64,000 bases of DNA from positions 1 through 64,000 of the forward strand of contig NZ_JAUEQY010000034.1 in NCBI RefSeq assembly GCF_030406325.1, in the 5' to 3' direction. The position numbers were made by a program, and so were the translations under genes. Position 1 is the stretch's first letter. Each line of letters starts with the position of its first letter. The notes under the pieces were generated by a model, which worked only from the letters and a program-made list of their open reading frames with translations, was not told the origin of the DNA and ran no database searches. Of the stretch, positions 17,501 through 28,357 are shown one piece after another. This DNA is from Actinomadura sp. DC4. Its GTDB lineage: Bacteria; Actinomycetota; Actinomycetes; Streptosporangiales; Streptosporangiaceae.

Positions 17501-20500
17501 CACGGGTCAAGGCGGCGCTGCGGACGGACATGACCATCGCGGCGCTGCTCGCGGAGCCGACACCGGCCGGCGTGGCCCGGCTGGTCCAGGCCGGCGGCGC
17601 GGCCGCGGAGGACCGCCTGCCGCGCCTGCCCCTCGCCCCCGCGACCCGCCCGGACGTGGTCCCGCTGTCGTTCGGCCAGGCGCGGATGTGGTTCCTCAAC
17701 CGCTTCGAGGGCGGGGAGGCGGTCTACAACGTGCCGCTGGCGCTGCGCCTGAGCGGTGACCTGGACGTCGTGGCGCTGCGGGCGGCGCTGGCGGACGTGG
17801 CGGCGCGTCACGAGAGTCTGCGCACGGTCTTTCCCGACGCCGACGGCGTGCCGCGCCAGCAGGTTCTGAAGGACGGGGCGCCGGGGCTGACCGTCGTCGC
17901 GGTCGATGAGGAGGCGCTGGCCGGGAGCCTGACGGCCGAGGCGGAGCGCGGCTTCGACGTGGCGCGCGAGCTTCCGCTGCGGGCCCGCCTGTTCGTCCTG
18001 CCGGAGTCCGAGCACGTGCTGTCGCTCGTGGCCCACCACGTCGCGGCCGACGGCTGGTCGATGGGCGTGCTGGCCCGCGACCTGCCCGCGGCGTACGCGG
18101 CGCGCCGCCGGGGACGCGCGCCGGACTGGGCCCCGCTGCCGGTGCAGTACGCGGACTTCTCGATCTGGCAGCGCCGGGTCCTGGGCGCCGAGGACGACCC
18201 GGACAGCCTGATCAGCGGGCAGCTCGCGTACTGGCGCGAGGCGCTGGCCGGGCTCCCGGCCGAGCTGACGCTGCCCGTCGACCGGCCGCGCCCGGCCGTC
18301 GCGAGCTTCCAGGGCGGCTCGGTCCCGGTCCGCGTCAGCGCGGAGACGCACGCGCGGCTCGCCGAGATCGCCAGGGAGCAGCAGGCCACGTTGTTCATGG
18401 TCGTGCAGGCCGCGGTCGGCCTCATGCTGTCGCGGCTCGGCGCCGGCGAGGACGTCCCCCTCGGCGCGGCGGTGGCCGGTCGCGCCGACGAGGCGCTGGA
18501 CGACCTGATCGGCTTCTTCGTCAACACGCTCGTCCTGCGCACCGATGTGAGCGGCGACCCCACCTTCACCGGCCTGCTCGGGCGCGTGCGGGACGCGGAC
18601 CTGGCGGCGTACGCCCACCAGGACGTGCCGTTCGAGCGTCTCGTCGAGGAGCTCCACCCGGCCCGCTCGCTCGCCCGCCACCCGCTGTTCCAGGTCATGC
18701 TCGCCTTCCAGAACACCCCGCAGCGCGAGTGGAGCCTGGAGGGCCTCGACACCCGGCGCATCCAGGCCCGCGCCGACGCCGCGAAGTTCGACCTGTCCTT
18801 CGACCTGGCCGAACGCCGCGACGGCGAGGGCGCGGCGGCGGGCATCGCGGGCGTCCTCGACTTCTCCGCCGACCTGTTCGACCGGGCCACGGCGGAGTGG
18901 CTGGCGCTGCGGCTCGTACGTGTGCTGGAGGCGGTGGCCGCCGACCCGTCGCTGCGCGTCAGCCGGGTGACCGTGCTGGACGCGGTCGAGCGCGACCGGG
19001 TCGTACGGGAGTGGAACGACACCGACGTCCCGCTGCCGGACGCGACGCTGAGCGGGCGGTTCCGGGCGCGGGTGGCCGCCTCCCCGGACGCGGTCGCGCT
19101 GCTCGCCGGTGAGGTCGAGCTGTCCTACGCGGAGCTGGACGCGGCGGCGGACCGCGTGGCGCGGCGGCTGGCCGGCGAAGGCGTGACGCGCGGGTCCCGG
19201 GTCGGCGTGGTGATGGAGCGGTCGCCGGAGCTGATCGCCACGTTCCTGGGCGTCGTACGGACGGGCGCGGCGTACGTCCCGGCCGACACCGACTGGCCGG
19301 CCGAACGCGTGCGGCAGGTGTTCGCCGAGGCCGGGGTCCGCGTCGTCGTGTCCGACGACGCCACCTGGGACACACCCGGCCTCGACGTCGTGCTCACGAG
19401 CGGCTGGGTCCTCGGCGGCCCCGCCCACCCGGGCGTTCAGGTCGCGGTGAGCCCCGACGACGTGGCGTACGTGATGTACACCTCGGGCTCGACCGGCGTG
19501 CCGAAGGGCGTGGCGGCCACCCATGCCGGCGTCGTGGCGCTGGCGGCGGACCGCCGCTGGAGCCAGGGCGGTGACCACCGCCGGGTGCTGCTGCACGCGC
19601 CGCATGCCTTCGACGCCTCGACCTGGGAGATCTGGGCGCCGCTGCTGAGCGGCGGTGAGGTCGTCCTGGCCCCGCCCGGCCCGGTCGACGCGGCCTCCCT
19701 GGCCGCGCTGATCGGCGCGGCGGGCCTCACCGCGGTGCACGTGACCGCCGGGCTGTTCGCCGCGCTGGCGGAGGAGTCGGCCGGCTGTTTCGCCGGGCTG
19801 GCCGAGGTGCTGACCGGCGGGGACAGCGTGAGCGTGGCGGCGGTGGCCAAGGTCGCCGCGGCCTGCCCGGACACGACGATCCGCGAGCTGTACGGGCCCA
19901 CCGAGATCACGATGTGCGCCACCGGCCACGTCCTGCGGCCCGGGGACCCGGTCCCGGACGTGCTGCCGATCGGCGTGCCGCTGGACAACACGCGGGCCTA
20001 CGTCCTGGATGAGTTCCTGCACCCCGTACCGCCCGGGGTGATCGGCGAGCTGTACCTCGGAGGGACCGGCCTGGCCCGCGGCTACCTCGGCCGTCCGGGC
20101 CTGACCGCGGAGCGGTTCGCCGCCTGCCCGTTCGGCGACGGGAGGCGGATGTACCGTACGGGCGACCTGGCCCGGTGGAACGGCGCAGGCGAGCTGGTCT
20201 TCGCGGGGCGGGCCGACACGCAGGTGAAGGTCCGGGGCTTCCGGATCGAGCCGGGCGAGGTCGAGGCCGTGCTGTCCGCCCACCCCGGCGTGCGGCGCGC
20301 CGCGGTGCTGGCCCGCGAGGACACACCCGGGCAGAAGCAGCTCGTCGCCTACGTCGTCCCCGGGAGCGTCGACGGCGCGGCGGTCCGCGCGTTCACTGCC
20401 GGGCGGCTGCCGGACTACATGGTCCCGGCGGCCGTCGTCGCGCTGGCCGCGCTGCCGCTCACGCCCAACGGCAAGCTCGACCGCGCCGCGCTGCCGGCGC

Positions 20501-23500
20501 CCGACTTCGCCGGTCTCGCCGGCGGACGCGCGCCGCGCACCCCCGTCGAGGAGGTCCTGTGCGCGCTGTTCGCCGACGTGCTGGGGCTCGACCGCGTGGG
20601 ACCCGACGACGGCTTCTTCGACCTCGGCGGCGACTCGCTGCTCGCCATGCGCCTGATCGCGCGGGTGCGGGACGCGCTGGACGCGGAGGTGAACATCCGC
20701 CGGCTGTTCGTGGCCCCGACCCCGGCCGGAGTGGCACGGCTCGTCGGCGACCGCGGCGTGACCCGCGTCCCGCTGCGGCCCGCGGACCGTCCCGGCGTGC
20801 TGCCGCTGTCGTACGGCCAGACCCGGATGTGGTTCCTCAACCGGCTCGAGGGCGGGGAGGCGGTCTACAACGTGCCGCTGGCGCTGCGCCTGAGCGGTGA
20901 CCTGGACGTCGTGGCGCTGCGGGCGGCGCTGGCGGACGTGGCGGCGCGTCACGAGAGTCTGCGCACGGTCTTCCCCGACGCCGACGGCGTGCCGCGCCAG
21001 CAAATTCTGGAGGACGGGGCGCCGGACCTCGCCGTGGCAGAGATCGGTGCGGAGGACCTGGCCGGGCGCCTGGAGGCCGAGGCCGCGCGCGGTTTCGACG
21101 TCGGCCGTGAGCTTCCGTGGCGGGCCCGCCTGTTCGTCCTGCCCGGACGTGCGCACGTGCTGCTGCTGGTGGCGCATCACATCGCGGCCGACGGCTGGTC
21201 GATGGGCGTGCTGGCCCGCGACCTGCCCGACGCGTACGCGGCACGGCGACACGGGCGGCCGCCCCGGTGGGCGCCGCTGCCGGTGCAGTACGCGGACTTC
21301 TCGATCTGGCAGCGCCGGGTCCTCGGCGCCGAGGACGACCCCGGCAGCCTGATCAGCGGGCAGCTCGCGTACTGGCGCGAGGCGCTGGCCGACCTCCCGG
21401 CCGAGCTGGCCCTTCCCGTCGACCGGCCGCGCCCGGCCGTCGCGAGCTTCCAGGGCGGCTCGGTCCCGGTACGGATCGGCGCGGAGACGCACGCGCGGCT
21501 CGCCGGGCTCGCGCGCGCCGAACGGGCCACGGTGTTCATGGCCGTACAGGCCGCGGTCGCGCTGACGCTCTCGCGGCTCGGCGCGGGCGAGGACGTCCCG
21601 CTCGGCACCGTCTCGGCGGGCCGCGGCGACGAGGCGCTGGACGACCTGATCGGCTTCTTCGTCAACACGCTGGTCCTGCGCACCGACGTGAGCGGCGACC
21701 CCACCTTCACCGAGTTGCTCGGGCGCGTGCGGGAGACGGACCTGGCGGCGTACGCCCACCAGGACGTGCCGTTCGAGCGTCTCGTCGAGGAGCTCCACCC
21801 GGCCCGCTCGCTCGCCCGCCACCCGCTGTTCCAGGTCATGCTCGCCTTCCAGAACACTCCGCACCCCATCACCTGGGAGCTGCCGGACCTCGACGTCGAG
21901 CGGATCCGCCCCGGCGACGTCGAGACCTCCAAGTTCGACCTGTCCTTCGACCTGACCGAACACCGCGACGGCGAGGGCGCGGCGGCGGGCATCGCGGGCG
22001 TCCTCGACTACTCCGCCGACCTGTTCGACCGGGCCACCGCCGAGCGCCTGGCGGCACGGCTCGTACGGGTCCTGGACGCCGTGGCCGCCGACCCGTCGCT
22101 GCGGGCCCGCCGGGTCCCCGTGCTGAGCGAGGCCGAGCGCGAGCAGGTCCTCTCGGCGTGGAACGCCACCGCGGTCCCGGTCGAGGACGCCACGATCGCG
22201 GTGCGGTTCGAGGCGCGCGCGGCCGAGCGCCCGGACGCGGTGGCCGTGACGTTCGAGGACACCGAACTCTCCTACGCCGAGCTCGACGCCGCCGCGAACC
22301 GGCTCGCCCGGCACCTCGTCGCGCGGGGCGTCGGGCCGGAGCAGGTCGTCGCGGTCGCGATGCCGCGCTCGGCCGGGCTGGTCGTCGCGCTGCTGGCGGT
22401 GCTGAAGGCGGGAGCGGCGTACCTGCCCGTCGACCCGGAGTACCCGGCGGCGCGCGTGGCGTTCATGCTGGCCGACGCCGATCCCGTCGCGGTGGTCTGC
22501 ACCGCCGAGACGGGGCGCCGGCTGCCGGAGGGCCCGACCCCCTGCGTGGTCCTCGACGACCCCGCGCAGGCAGGGACCATCGCCGCGTACCCGCCGGCCT
22601 CGCCCGGCGGCGGCGCGCACCGGCCGCGGCACCCGGCGTACGTGATCTACACCTCCGGGTCGACCGGGACGCCCAAGGGCGTGCTGATCCCGAATCGCAA
22701 CGTCGTGTCCCTGGTCGAGACGGCGGGGCGGAGGTTCGGGCTCGGGCCCGATGACGTGTGGAGCCTCTTCCACTCCTACGCGTTCGACTTCTCGGTGTGG
22801 GAGCTGTGGGGCGCGCTGCTGCTGGGCGGCCGCGTCGTCGTCGTGTCGCACGGCGTCAGCCGGTCCCCGGCGGAGTTCGCCGAGCTGCTGAACCGGACCG
22901 GCGTGACGATGCTGAGCCAGACCCCGTCGGCCTTCTACCAGCTCATCCACGCCGACCGGGAGACGCCCGTCGCCGGCCACGCCCTGCGCCACGTCGTCTT
23001 CGGCGGGGAGGCCCTGGAGCCGGCCCGGCTGGGGGAGTGGTACGGCCGGCACCCCGAGGACGCCCCGGCGCTGGTCAACATGTACGGCATCACCGAGACC
23101 ACGGTGCACGTCAGCTTCGCCGCGCTGGACCGGCGGCCGGTGGCCGCGGGCGCCGGCAGCGTGGTGGGCGGGCCGCTCGACAACACGCGGGTGTACGTCC
23201 TGGACGACCTCCTGCGGCCGGTGCCGCCCGGCGTGGTCGCGGAGCTGTACGTCGCCGGGACGGGCCTGGCCCGCGGCTACCTGGGCCGGCCGGCGCTGAC
23301 CGGCGAGCGCTTCGTCGCCTGCCCGTACGGCGAGGCGGGGGAGCGGATGTACCGTACCGGGGACCTGGCGCGGTGGACCCCCGACGGCCAGTTGATCTTC
23401 GGAGGCCGCGCGGACGCGCAGGTGAAGATCCGCGGCTTCCGCATCGAGCCGGGCGAGATCGAGGCCGTGCTGTCCGGGCACGCGGCGGTCGGCCAGGTCG

Positions 23501-25467
23501 CCGTCGTGGCGCGGGAGGACCAGCCGGGCCAGAGACAGCTCGTCGCCTACGTCGTACCGGCCGGTGGAGAGGACGTCGACGGCGGGGCGCTGCGGGAGTT
23601 CGCCGCCGGGCGGCTCCCGGAGTACATGGTTCCGGCGGCCGTGGTCGCCATGGCCGGCCTGCCGCTGACCTCCAACGGCAAGCTGGACCGCGCGGCGCTG
23701 CCGGCGCCGGACTTCGGCGGCCTGGCGACCGGGCGCGCGCCGCGCAGCCCGGTCGAGGAGATGTTGTGCACGCTGTTCGCCGAGGTGCTCCACCTCGAAA
23801 GCGTCGGCGCCGACGACGGCTTCTTCGACCTGGGCGGCGACTCGATCATGTCGATGCAGCTGGTCGCCCGCGCCCGCCGCTCCGGCCTGGTCATCACGCC
23901 GCGCCAGGTGTTCGAGCAGCGCACCCCGGCGGGGTTGTCGCTGGTGGCGACGGGTGAGACGGCCGCGCCCGCGGTGGCCGACAGCGGCGTCGGCGAGGCG
24001 CCCCTGGTCCCGGTGATGCGCTGGGTGGCCGAACGCGCGGGGACGATGGACCGCTTCTCCCAGTCGGTCCTCCTCACGGTCCCGGCCGGGCTGGACGCCC
24101 GGCACCTGACCACGGCGGTCCAGACGCTGATGGACCACCACGACGTACTGCGAGCGCGCCTCGTCGCCGGGGACGAGCACGACACCGCCTCGTGGCGGCT
24201 GGACATCCCCGCCGGTACGGACGCGGGCGGCCTGGTCTCGCGCGTGAACGCCGCCGGGGCGGGCGACGAGGCGCTGAGCGCACTCGTCGCGGAGCGGAGC
24301 CGCCTGGCCGCGGCGCGGCTCGACCCGCGGGCCGGCACGATGCTCCAGGTCGTGTGGCTGGACCGCGGGCCCGACCGGCCGGGCCGGGTGCTGGTGATGG
24401 CGCACCACCTGGTGGTCGACGGCGTGTCCTGGCGGATCCTCCTGCCGGACCTGGCCGCGGCGTACGCGGCGGCGACGGCGGGACGGCCCGCCGGACTCGA
24501 ACCCGTCGTCACCTCCTTCCGCCGGTGGGCACGGCTCGCCGAGGCGCAGGCGCTGGACCCGGAGCGGGCGGCCGAGCTCCCCGCGTGGCGGGAGATCCTC
24601 GCCGGCGCCGAACCCCTGTTCGGCCCGCTGGACGCGGCGCGCGACACCACGGCGAGCACCCGCCGGATGGCGCTACGCGTGCCGGCGGACGTGACCACGG
24701 CGCTGCTGACGAGCGTGCCGGCGGCGTTCCACGCGGGCATCGACGACGTGCTGCTCGCGGGGCTGGCCGCGGCCGTCGCCGAGTGGCGCGAGCGGCGCGA
24801 CGGCGGTACCGGACCGGTGCTCGTGGACGTGGAGGGCCACGGACGCGAGCCGCTGGACGCCAAGACCGAGCTCTCCCGCACCGTGGGCTGGTTCACCGCC
24901 GTCCACCCGGTCCGCCTGGATCCCGGCCCGGCCGACTTCGCCCGCGTACGCGCCGGCGGCCCGGCGGCGGACCAGGTGATCAAGAGGATCAAGGAGCAGC
25001 TGCGGGCCGTCCCCGGCGACGGCCTGGGCTACGGGCTGCTGCGCTACCTCAACCCGGAGACCGGCCCGGCCCTCGCGGCCCTGCCGGCCCCGCGGATCGG
25101 CTTCAACTACCTCGGCCGTTTCACCACCGCGTCCCAGGGCGCGAACTGGGAGCCCGCCGACGCCGACGCGCTGGACGGCCAGGTCGACGCGGCGATGCCG
25201 GCCGCCCACGTGCTGGAGGCGGACGGGATCGTCGAGGACGGGCCGGACGGGCCCGAGCTGAGCGTGGGGCTGGCCTGGCCCCGGCGCCTCCTCGGGGAGG
25301 ACGAGGTCGCGGAGCTCCTCGAAGGATGGGCGGCGATGTTGACCGGGCTCGCCGCACGGGCGACGCGGCCGGGCGCGGGCGGGCACACCCCGTCGGACTT
25401 CCCGCTGCTGGCGCTGGCCCAGGACCAGCTGGAGGAGCTGGAGGCCGAGATCGCCTCGGACCTGTAG
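11593..25467 (+). CDS. Four-module NRPS: C*-A-PCP-(C-A-PCP)x3-E, predicted Ser-Hpg-Hpg-Thr
   Basis: The 4624-residue protein begins with a shortened condensation domain (about 1-350) whose HHxxxDG motif has become GRIVMDA (126-132), so it is presumably inactive. Carrier serines are at 912, 1962, 3015 and 4084. Active C domains carry HH near 1096, 2148 and 3195; the first reads HHITTDA instead of HHxxxDG. All three look like the LCL type. The epimerase (about 4137-4620) has AHHLVVDG at about 4270, VEGHGREP and FNYLGRF. Adenylation codes read by eye against GrsA: A1 DVWHISLVDK (Ser), A2 DAWHLGLVCK and A3 DAWHLGLMCK (closest to Hpg), A4 DFWSVGMVHK (Thr). There is no thioesterase. One TTA, codon 708 (13714-13716). 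Product: probably L-Ser-L-Hpg-L-Hpg-D-(allo)Thr, or the first part of a longer peptide. Confidence 0.93.
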   Translation: MLGNEELPLFTVQSRIRSAERETGPAPHLVLCADIRGSIDPALFESALREVVGEAETLRIRLVDAVDGPRQTIDPQPPDWRLRILDVGGEPAADAWPSEDPAEERLFAHALVRLAPDRFRWYQRYGRIVMDAAGGVLIARRVAEVYTGLTGGSPEGRTVFGPLAALLEEDLADPPAAVAPTRGRTATLGRSSALREWSAALGRGEAELVTALAAAYVGRMSGTAEAVVGLHTDRRTSDLARRTPAPMAGVVPVRISLRPEARFSDLVEEILAAPPENGSPGDLRAAVRVLPSGDELVFGEARATVREVSPTEPRATGLQVEFAAEDESLAASFPGFVAAVAADPAARVGSVGVLGAAERARVVEEWNDTAVEVKDETLAGLFEARAAESPDAVAVVFEGRRVTYAELDDAADRLARHLVTRGVGPEQVVAVAVPRSVELVVSLLAVLKAGAAYLPVDTGYPAARVAFMLEDADPAAVICTTATGPRLPESATPRVVADDPRLAETLAAYPQGAPHRALRPENPAYVIYTSGSTGRPKGVAVPHRGIVNRLLWMQSEYGLAAEDGVLQKTPSGFDVSVWEFFWPLITGARLVVARPEGHRDPGYLVGLIEAEAVTTVHFVPSMLRLFVEGTSRCTGLRRVICSGEALPADLVERARATLPGARLHNLYGPTEASVDVTYWPCPQDGPVGAVPIGRPIWNTRTYVLDGFLQPVPPGVTGELYLAGTGLARGYLKRPGLTGERFVACPFTGERMYRTGDLARWTADGELVFAGRADGQVKVRGFRIEPGEIETVLSALPGVGQAAVVAREDTPGQKRLVAYVVGDADPEAVREFAAARLPEYMVPAAVVPMTGLPLTPSGKLDRAALPAPDFAGLVGDREPRTPVEEVLCALFAEVLRLDRVGPDDGFFDLGGDSLLAIRLIARVRAALRAETTIGRLLDDPTPAGLARLVEDGGVTAEPPPARPVPVTRPDRVPLSFGQARMWFLNRLQEGSAVYNMPLALRLGGALDVAALRAALADVTARHESLRTVFPDAGGVPEQRVLEDRAPDLAVVPADEQALADLLAAEAARGFDVSRDLPLRASLFALSGEEHVLLLVAHHITTDAWSTGVLARDLSVAYAARREGRAPRWAPLPLQYADFSLWQRRMLGGEDDPDSLISGQLAYWRAALAGLPAELTLPADRPRPAVAGFEGGEIPVHVAPGVHARLAEVARDGRATLFMVVQAAIALLLSRLGAGRDIPIGVPVAGRGDEALDDLIGFFVNTLVLRTDLGGDPTFAELVERVRAADLAAYAHQDLPFERLVEELSSRSPVRHPLFQVLLAFQNVPREVPWELPGLTVTPIEPGTDAFEFDLSFSLEERRAGDGAPAGIEGVVRYSADVFDRRTVAALAGRLTAVLETVAADPGVRLSRIGVLGAAERSRVLEEWNATEAPVAGTSLPERFRALVAEAPEAPAVRAEGVALSYAELDAAADRVAGRLAGEGVTRGSRVGVVMERSAELVAVLLGVVKAGAAYVPVDPEWPAGRVRRVLAEAGVTAVAAVPRLCPDGLPGVVPVDGGWVLRGPDGPEPPAVTGPADVAYVMYTSGSTGVPKGVAVTHAGVLALAADRRWARGAHRRVLLHAPHAFDASTWELWVPLLTGGEVVVAPPGPVDASSLPALISSTGLTAVHVTAGLFAALAEESAGCFAGVAEILTGGDSVSAAAVARVAAACPDASVRELYGPTEVTVCATTFVVEPGDRVPAVLPIGVPFDNTRVYVLDEFLRPVPPGVTGELYVAGAGLARGYWNRPGLTAERFVACPFTGERMYRTGDLARWNGDGELVFGGRADTQVKVRGFRIEPGEVEAVLSGHPAVARVAVVARKDTPAQRRLVAYVVPGSVDGAAVRAFAAERLPDYMVPAAVVALEALPLTPNGKVDRTALPAPGFARPAGGRAPRGPVEEMLCALFAEALRLDHVGPDDGFFDLGGDSLLAMRLIARVKAALRTDMTIAALLAEPTPAGVARLVQAGGAAAEDRLPRLPLAPATRPDVVPLSFGQARMWFLNRFEGGEAVYNVPLALRLSGDLDVVALRAALADVAARHESLRTVFPDADGVPRQQVLKDGAPGLTVVAVDEEALAGSLTAEAERGFDVARELPLRARLFVLPESEHVLSLVAHHVAADGWSMGVLARDLPAAYAARRRGRAPDWAPLPVQYADFSIWQRRVLGAEDDPDSLISGQLAYWREALAGLPAELTLPVDRPRPAVASFQGGSVPVRVSAETHARLAEIAREQQATLFMVVQAAVGLMLSRLGAGEDVPLGAAVAGRADEALDDLIGFFVNTLVLRTDVSGDPTFTGLLGRVRDADLAAYAHQDVPFERLVEELHPARSLARHPLFQVMLAFQNTPQREWSLEGLDTRRIQARADAAKFDLSFDLAERRDGEGAAAGIAGVLDFSADLFDRATAEWLALRLVRVLEAVAADPSLRVSRVTVLDAVERDRVVREWNDTDVPLPDATLSGRFRARVAASPDAVALLAGEVELSYAELDAAADRVARRLAGEGVTRGSRVGVVMERSPELIATFLGVVRTGAAYVPADTDWPAERVRQVFAEAGVRVVVSDDATWDTPGLDVVLTSGWVLGGPAHPGVQVAVSPDDVAYVMYTSGSTGVPKGVAATHAGVVALAADRRWSQGGDHRRVLLHAPHAFDASTWEIWAPLLSGGEVVLAPPGPVDAASLAALIGAAGLTAVHVTAGLFAALAEESAGCFAGLAEVLTGGDSVSVAAVAKVAAACPDTTIRELYGPTEITMCATGHVLRPGDPVPDVLPIGVPLDNTRAYVLDEFLHPVPPGVIGELYLGGTGLARGYLGRPGLTAERFAACPFGDGRRMYRTGDLARWNGAGELVFAGRADTQVKVRGFRIEPGEVEAVLSAHPGVRRAAVLAREDTPGQKQLVAYVVPGSVDGAAVRAFTAGRLPDYMVPAAVVALAALPLTPNGKLDRAALPAPDFAGLAGGRAPRTPVEEVLCALFADVLGLDRVGPDDGFFDLGGDSLLAMRLIARVRDALDAEVNIRRLFVAPTPAGVARLVGDRGVTRVPLRPADRPGVLPLSYGQTRMWFLNRLEGGEAVYNVPLALRLSGDLDVVALRAALADVAARHESLRTVFPDADGVPRQQILEDGAPDLAVAEIGAEDLAGRLEAEAARGFDVGRELPWRARLFVLPGRAHVLLLVAHHIAADGWSMGVLARDLPDAYAARRHGRPPRWAPLPVQYADFSIWQRRVLGAEDDPGSLISGQLAYWREALADLPAELALPVDRPRPAVASFQGGSVPVRIGAETHARLAGLARAERATVFMAVQAAVALTLSRLGAGEDVPLGTVSAGRGDEALDDLIGFFVNTLVLRTDVSGDPTFTELLGRVRETDLAAYAHQDVPFERLVEELHPARSLARHPLFQVMLAFQNTPHPITWELPDLDVERIRPGDVETSKFDLSFDLTEHRDGEGAAAGIAGVLDYSADLFDRATAERLAARLVRVLDAVAADPSLRARRVPVLSEAEREQVLSAWNATAVPVEDATIAVRFEARAAERPDAVAVTFEDTELSYAELDAAANRLARHLVARGVGPEQVVAVAMPRSAGLVVALLAVLKAGAAYLPVDPEYPAARVAFMLADADPVAVVCTAETGRRLPEGPTPCVVLDDPAQAGTIAAYPPASPGGGAHRPRHPAYVIYTSGSTGTPKGVLIPNRNVVSLVETAGRRFGLGPDDVWSLFHSYAFDFSVWELWGALLLGGRVVVVSHGVSRSPAEFAELLNRTGVTMLSQTPSAFYQLIHADRETPVAGHALRHVVFGGEALEPARLGEWYGRHPEDAPALVNMYGITETTVHVSFAALDRRPVAAGAGSVVGGPLDNTRVYVLDDLLRPVPPGVVAELYVAGTGLARGYLGRPALTGERFVACPYGEAGERMYRTGDLARWTPDGQLIFGGRADAQVKIRGFRIEPGEIEAVLSGHAAVGQVAVVAREDQPGQRQLVAYVVPAGGEDVDGGALREFAAGRLPEYMVPAAVVAMAGLPLTSNGKLDRAALPAPDFGGLATGRAPRSPVEEMLCTLFAEVLHLESVGADDGFFDLGGDSIMSMQLVARARRSGLVITPRQVFEQRTPAGLSLVATGETAAPAVADSGVGEAPLVPVMRWVAERAGTMDRFSQSVLLTVPAGLDARHLTTAVQTLMDHHDVLRARLVAGDEHDTASWRLDIPAGTDAGGLVSRVNAAGAGDEALSALVAERSRLAAARLDPRAGTMLQVVWLDRGPDRPGRVLVMAHHLVVDGVSWRILLPDLAAAYAAATAGRPAGLEPVVTSFRRWARLAEAQALDPERAAELPAWREILAGAEPLFGPLDAARDTTASTRRMALRVPADVTTALLTSVPAAFHAGIDDVLLAGLAAAVAEWRERRDGGTGPVLVDVEGHGREPLDAKTELSRTVGWFTAVHPVRLDPGPADFARVRAGGPAADQVIKRIKEQLRAVPGDGLGYGLLRYLNPETGPALAALPAPRIGFNYLGRFTTASQGANWEPADADALDGQVDAAMPAAHVLEADGIVEDGPDGPELSVGLAWPRRLLGEDEVAELLEGWAAMLTGLAARATRPGAGGHTPSDFPLLALAQDQLEELEAEIASDL
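17707..17831 (+). repeat. Identical 125-bp segment shared by C domains 3 and 4 (copy 1)
   Basis: Bases 17707-17831 are identical to 20848-20972, offset 3141 bp, within the N-terminal part of the condensation domains of modules 3 and 4. Further near-identical stretches occur across both modules, for example near 18490-18720 and 21620-21850. Exact nucleotide identity implies recent duplication or gene conversion. Confidence 0.9.
20848..20972 (+). repeat. Identical 125-bp segment shared by C domains 3 and 4 (copy 2)
   Basis: Second copy of the segment at 17707-17831, in the condensation domain of module 4. Modules 2 and 3 both select an Hpg-like residue, and their adenylation domains are also very similar, which fits expansion of the assembly line by module duplication. 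Confidence 0.9.
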
Positions 25468-25486
25468 GGGAAGGGAAGGGCACGGG

Positions 25487-26290
25487 ATGGCGGTAGTCCG
25501 GATCAACGGGGTCAATCTGAGCTTCGACGACTACGGCTCGGGGGAGCCGGTCGTCCTGGTCACCGGGACGGGCGCCCCCGGGCGCGTGTGGAGGACCCAC
25601 CAGGTTCCCGCGCTCAGGGCGGCGGGCTATCGCCCCATCACCGTCGACAATCGCGGCATCCCGCCGACCGACACCGGCCCCGAGGGGTTCACCCTGCACG
25701 ACATGGTGGCGGACACGGCCGGGCTGATCGAGCACCTCGGGATCGGCCCGTGCCGGATCGTGGGGTTCTCCCTCGGCGCGATGGTCGTGCAGGAACTCCT
25801 CCTCGCCCGGCCGGACCTCGTACGCCGGGCGGTCCTCATGGCGACGCGCGGGAGGTCGGACGCGCTGGCCGTCGCCATGTCCGACGCGGAGATCGAGATG
25901 TGCGCGAGCGGGATCAAACCGCCGCCCCGGTACACCGCGTTCACCCACGCGATGCAGAGCCTCTCGCCGCGCACGCTCGCCGACGAGCAGCGGCTGCGCG
26001 ACTGGCTCGACATCCTCGAACTCTCCGCGATCGACCTGTCCTCGGTGCCGGGACAGCTCGGCCTGGAGCGGATCCCCGACCGCCTTACGGCGTACGGGGA
26101 GATCCGTTGCCCCTGCCTGGTCATCGGCTTCGCGGACGACCTGATCGTGCGCCCGGAGCTGTGCCGCGAGCTCGCCGGCGCCATCCCGGGCGGCCGGTAC
26201 CAGGAGATCGCCGGCTGCGGCCACTACGGCTACCTCGAGGAGCCCGACGCGGTGAACGCGGCCGTCATCGGCTTCTTGCGCGAGGACTGA
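25487..26290 (+). CDS. Alpha/beta hydrolase, candidate free-standing releasing or editing thioesterase
   Basis: The 267-residue protein has the alpha/beta hydrolase fold: VVLVTGTGAPGRVW (oxyanion region), VDNRGIPPTD, the nucleophile elbow GFSLGA with Ser95, a probable acid in FADDLIV, and catalytic His246 in GCGHYGYL. The gene starts 19 bp after the NRPS stop with GGGAAGGG as ribosome-binding site, so it is cotranscribed. Because the NRPS ends in an epimerase without a thioesterase, this enzyme could hydrolyse or cyclise the peptide in trans, or act as a proofreading type II enzyme. The sequence alone does not decide. The gene converges on the ABC ATPase gene with seven bases between the stops. 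Confidence 0.8.
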   Translation: MAVVRINGVNLSFDDYGSGEPVVLVTGTGAPGRVWRTHQVPALRAAGYRPITVDNRGIPPTDTGPEGFTLHDMVADTAGLIEHLGIGPCRIVGFSLGAMVVQELLLARPDLVRRAVLMATRGRSDALAVAMSDAEIEMCASGIKPPPRYTAFTHAMQSLSPRTLADEQRLRDWLDILELSAIDLSSVPGQLGLERIPDRLTAYGEIRCPCLVIGFADDLIVRPELCRELAGAIPGGRYQEIAGCGHYGYLEEPDAVNAAVIGFLRED

Positions 26291-26297
26291 GGCGGCC

Positions 26298-26990
26298 TCA
26301 CGGCGCGAGCCTCCCGGTGTTCCTGCGGATCGACAGCCGGCCGTTCCGCATCACGCCCACGCACGGGGCGCGGTAGGCCAGGGCGCTGTCGTGCGTGACG
26401 AGGATGAGCGTGAGGTCGTGCCGGCGGTGCATGGTCTCCAGCAGTGTGATGATGTCGTCCCGCGTGTCCTCGTCGAGGTTGCCGGTGGGCTCGTCGGCGA
26501 GCAGCACCCGCGGCCGCTTGGCCAGGGCGCGGGCGATGCCGACGCGCTGCTGCTGTCCGCCGGACAGCTCGGAGGGCAGGTGGTGCGCCCGGTCGCCGAG
26601 CTTGACGCTGTCGAGCACCTCGCCGACCCGCCGCCGGCGTTCCGCCGAGCGCATGCCGAGCGGGATGAGCGCCGCCTCGACGTTCTCGGCCGCCGACAGC
26701 GTCGGGATCAGGTTGAACGTCTGGAAGACGAACCCGATGGTCGTGGCGCGGATCTTGCCGACCTCCCGCTCGCGCATCGCGGTCAGGTCGTGGCCGTCGA
26801 GCCGGACCGTGCCCGCGGTCGGCCGGTCGAGCCCGCCCAGGACGTTCAGCAGCGTGCTCTTCCCATGGCCCGTACGGCCCTGGATGGCGAGCCACTCGCC
26901 GTCCTCGATCTCCAGGTCGACGTCCTGCAGCGCGGCGACGGTGCCGCCGTCCTTCTTGTACGTCTTGGTGACGCCGGTCAGTGTGTACAC
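26298..26990 (-). CDS. ABC transporter ATP-binding protein (MacB/LolD type)
   Basis: The 230-residue protein has Walker A GRTGHGKST (about 39-47), the Q-loop region FVFQTFNLIPTLSA, the signature LSGGQQQRVGIARAL, Walker B VLLADEPTGNLD, and the H-loop in LVTHD. This pattern is that of ATPases that work with FtsX-type permeases such as the one encoded just upstream on the same strand. Together they would form a transporter acting on membrane-associated substrates, plausibly for export of or self-protection against the peptide. Inference from position: they lie inside the region bounded by the paired two-component genes. Confidence 0.9.
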   Translation of the reverse strand: MYTLTGVTKTYKKDGGTVAALQDVDLEIEDGEWLAIQGRTGHGKSTLLNVLGGLDRPTAGTVRLDGHDLTAMREREVGKIRATTIGFVFQTFNLIPTLSAAENVEAALIPLGMRSAERRRRVGEVLDSVKLGDRAHHLPSELSGGQQQRVGIARALAKRPRVLLADEPTGNLDEDTRDDIITLLETMHRRHDLTLILVTHDSALAYRAPCVGVMRNGRLSIRRNTGRLAP

Positions 26991-27030
26991 GGGGGTGTCT
27001 CTCCTTCGCTGCGCGGGGCGTACCCGCTGG

Positions 27031-28350
27031 TCATCCGATGCGGCCGAGCGCCTCAGAAGGTCGGAGCCGTACGGCCCGCCAGCCCCCGAGGGCGCCGGCG
27101 ACCAGGCCTCCCGCGACCGCGAGCACGACGGCCAGCAGGATCGCGGCCGGTGTGATCGGCGCGGTCAGGTGAACGGCCACGTCGCGGGAGTCGCCCGGAC
27201 TCGTGGGAACGGTCGCCGAGAGTTCCGGCGCGATCAGCCGGACCAGCCCGGCTCCGGCGAATCCGAGGGCGACGCCGAGGGCCGCGCCGGCCACTCCGGT
27301 GACGAGCGACTCGCCCATGAGCTGGGCCACGATCCGCCGCCCGCGCCAGCCGAGCGCCCGCAGGGTGCCCAGCTCCCGTACGCGGCGGGTGACCGACGCC
27401 ATGGTCAGCAGGCCGGCCACCGCGAAGGCCGCCGCCAGGCAGGCGGCCGCGAGCCACCGGCCCAGCCCGCTCGCCAGTTCGGCGGCGCTCGCCAGGGAGC
27501 CGTCCACGGCGCCGACGAGGTTCGAGGACGAGGTCAGGGTGGCGTGCGGCAGGAGCACGGAGATCTCCTTCTGCACCGAGGCGAGAGAGTCGCGGCCGGC
27601 CGCCTTCACGTAGATGGCGTCGACGTGACCGCTCAGCGTCTTCAGGCCGGGGGAGGAGGCAAGGCCCTGGGCGGTGGCCAGCGGAACGTAGACGTTCGCC
27701 CTGCTCTGCCCCTGCGCGGTGATCCCGATGACGCGGAGGCCCCGGCCGGCGACGGTCAGCGTCGAGCCGGCCCTGAGCCCGTGCGTCCTCGCGTACGAGG
27801 AGTCAACGACGGCCACGTACGCCGTCGCGTCCGAGGCCGTGAAGGACCGCCCCGAGCCGATCGTGGTGGAGGCGTACGGGCCGAGGCCGGTGCGGTGCGG
27901 ATCGACGCCCTCGACGGTGAAACTCGCCGGCATCGGGAACCGCGGCCCGCCGTCCCCGGGCTTCGGCGGGTCGAGCGCCGTGTCGACGAGCGTCAGACCG
28001 CCCGCGGCGGACGCGACGCCGGACAGCCGGGCCACGGCCGGCACCGACGCCGCGTCCAGCACGCCGAGCCCCTGGGGCGGAGTGAGGAACTCCCGCCGCC
28101 CCGCCGCTGCCGCCGGAGCCGCACCGAGGGCCTTGCCCGATCCGGACTTCGGCGGCGTCGTGGTGACCGTGACGTCGGTGCCGAGCCCGTACAGGGAGTG
28201 CAGCACCTGCGCCTGGGCCCGGCGCACGCCGTTCGAGGCGGCGGTGACGGTCATGACCAGGCCGATCCCGACCGCGAGCCCGAGGGCGATGACGATCGTC
28301 TGACGTTTGCGCCGGAGCAGTTCATGGCCGAGGTAGGTCAGGAAGAACAT
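27031..28350 (-). CDS. FtsX-like ABC transporter permease
   Basis: The 439-residue protein has one N-terminal transmembrane segment (IVIALGLAVGIGLVMTVTAA), a large extracytoplasmic domain (about 45-270) and three C-terminal transmembrane helices with VTRRVRELGTLRALGWRGRR between the first two, the standard MacB/FtsX permease layout. It is in one operon with the lipoprotein gene upstream (7 bp between them) and the ATPase gene downstream. The motif YVPLATAQGL in the extracytoplasmic domain fits the MacB periplasmic-core fold. No TTA codon was seen. Confidence 0.88.
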   Translation of the reverse strand: MFFLTYLGHELLRRKRQTIVIALGLAVGIGLVMTVTAASNGVRRAQAQVLHSLYGLGTDVTVTTTPPKSGSGKALGAAPAAAAGRREFLTPPQGLGVLDAASVPAVARLSGVASAAGGLTLVDTALDPPKPGDGGPRFPMPASFTVEGVDPHRTGLGPYASTTIGSGRSFTASDATAYVAVVDSSYARTHGLRAGSTLTVAGRGLRVIGITAQGQSRANVYVPLATAQGLASSPGLKTLSGHVDAIYVKAAGRDSLASVQKEISVLLPHATLTSSSNLVGAVDGSLASAAELASGLGRWLAAACLAAAFAVAGLLTMASVTRRVRELGTLRALGWRGRRIVAQLMGESLVTGVAGAALGVALGFAGAGLVRLIAPELSATVPTSPGDSRDVAVHLTAPITPAAILLAVVLAVAGGLVAGALGGWRAVRLRPSEALGRIG

Positions 28351-28357
28351 GCGGAGG

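Noticed and set aside
16540-24408. An open frame of about 2600 residues on the strand opposite the NRPS
   Set aside because: It is the mirror of the strongly biased NRPS codons, contains no known domain and is rich in Arg, Gly, Ala and His-type shadow sequence. Long antisense frames are expected in GC-rich DNA.
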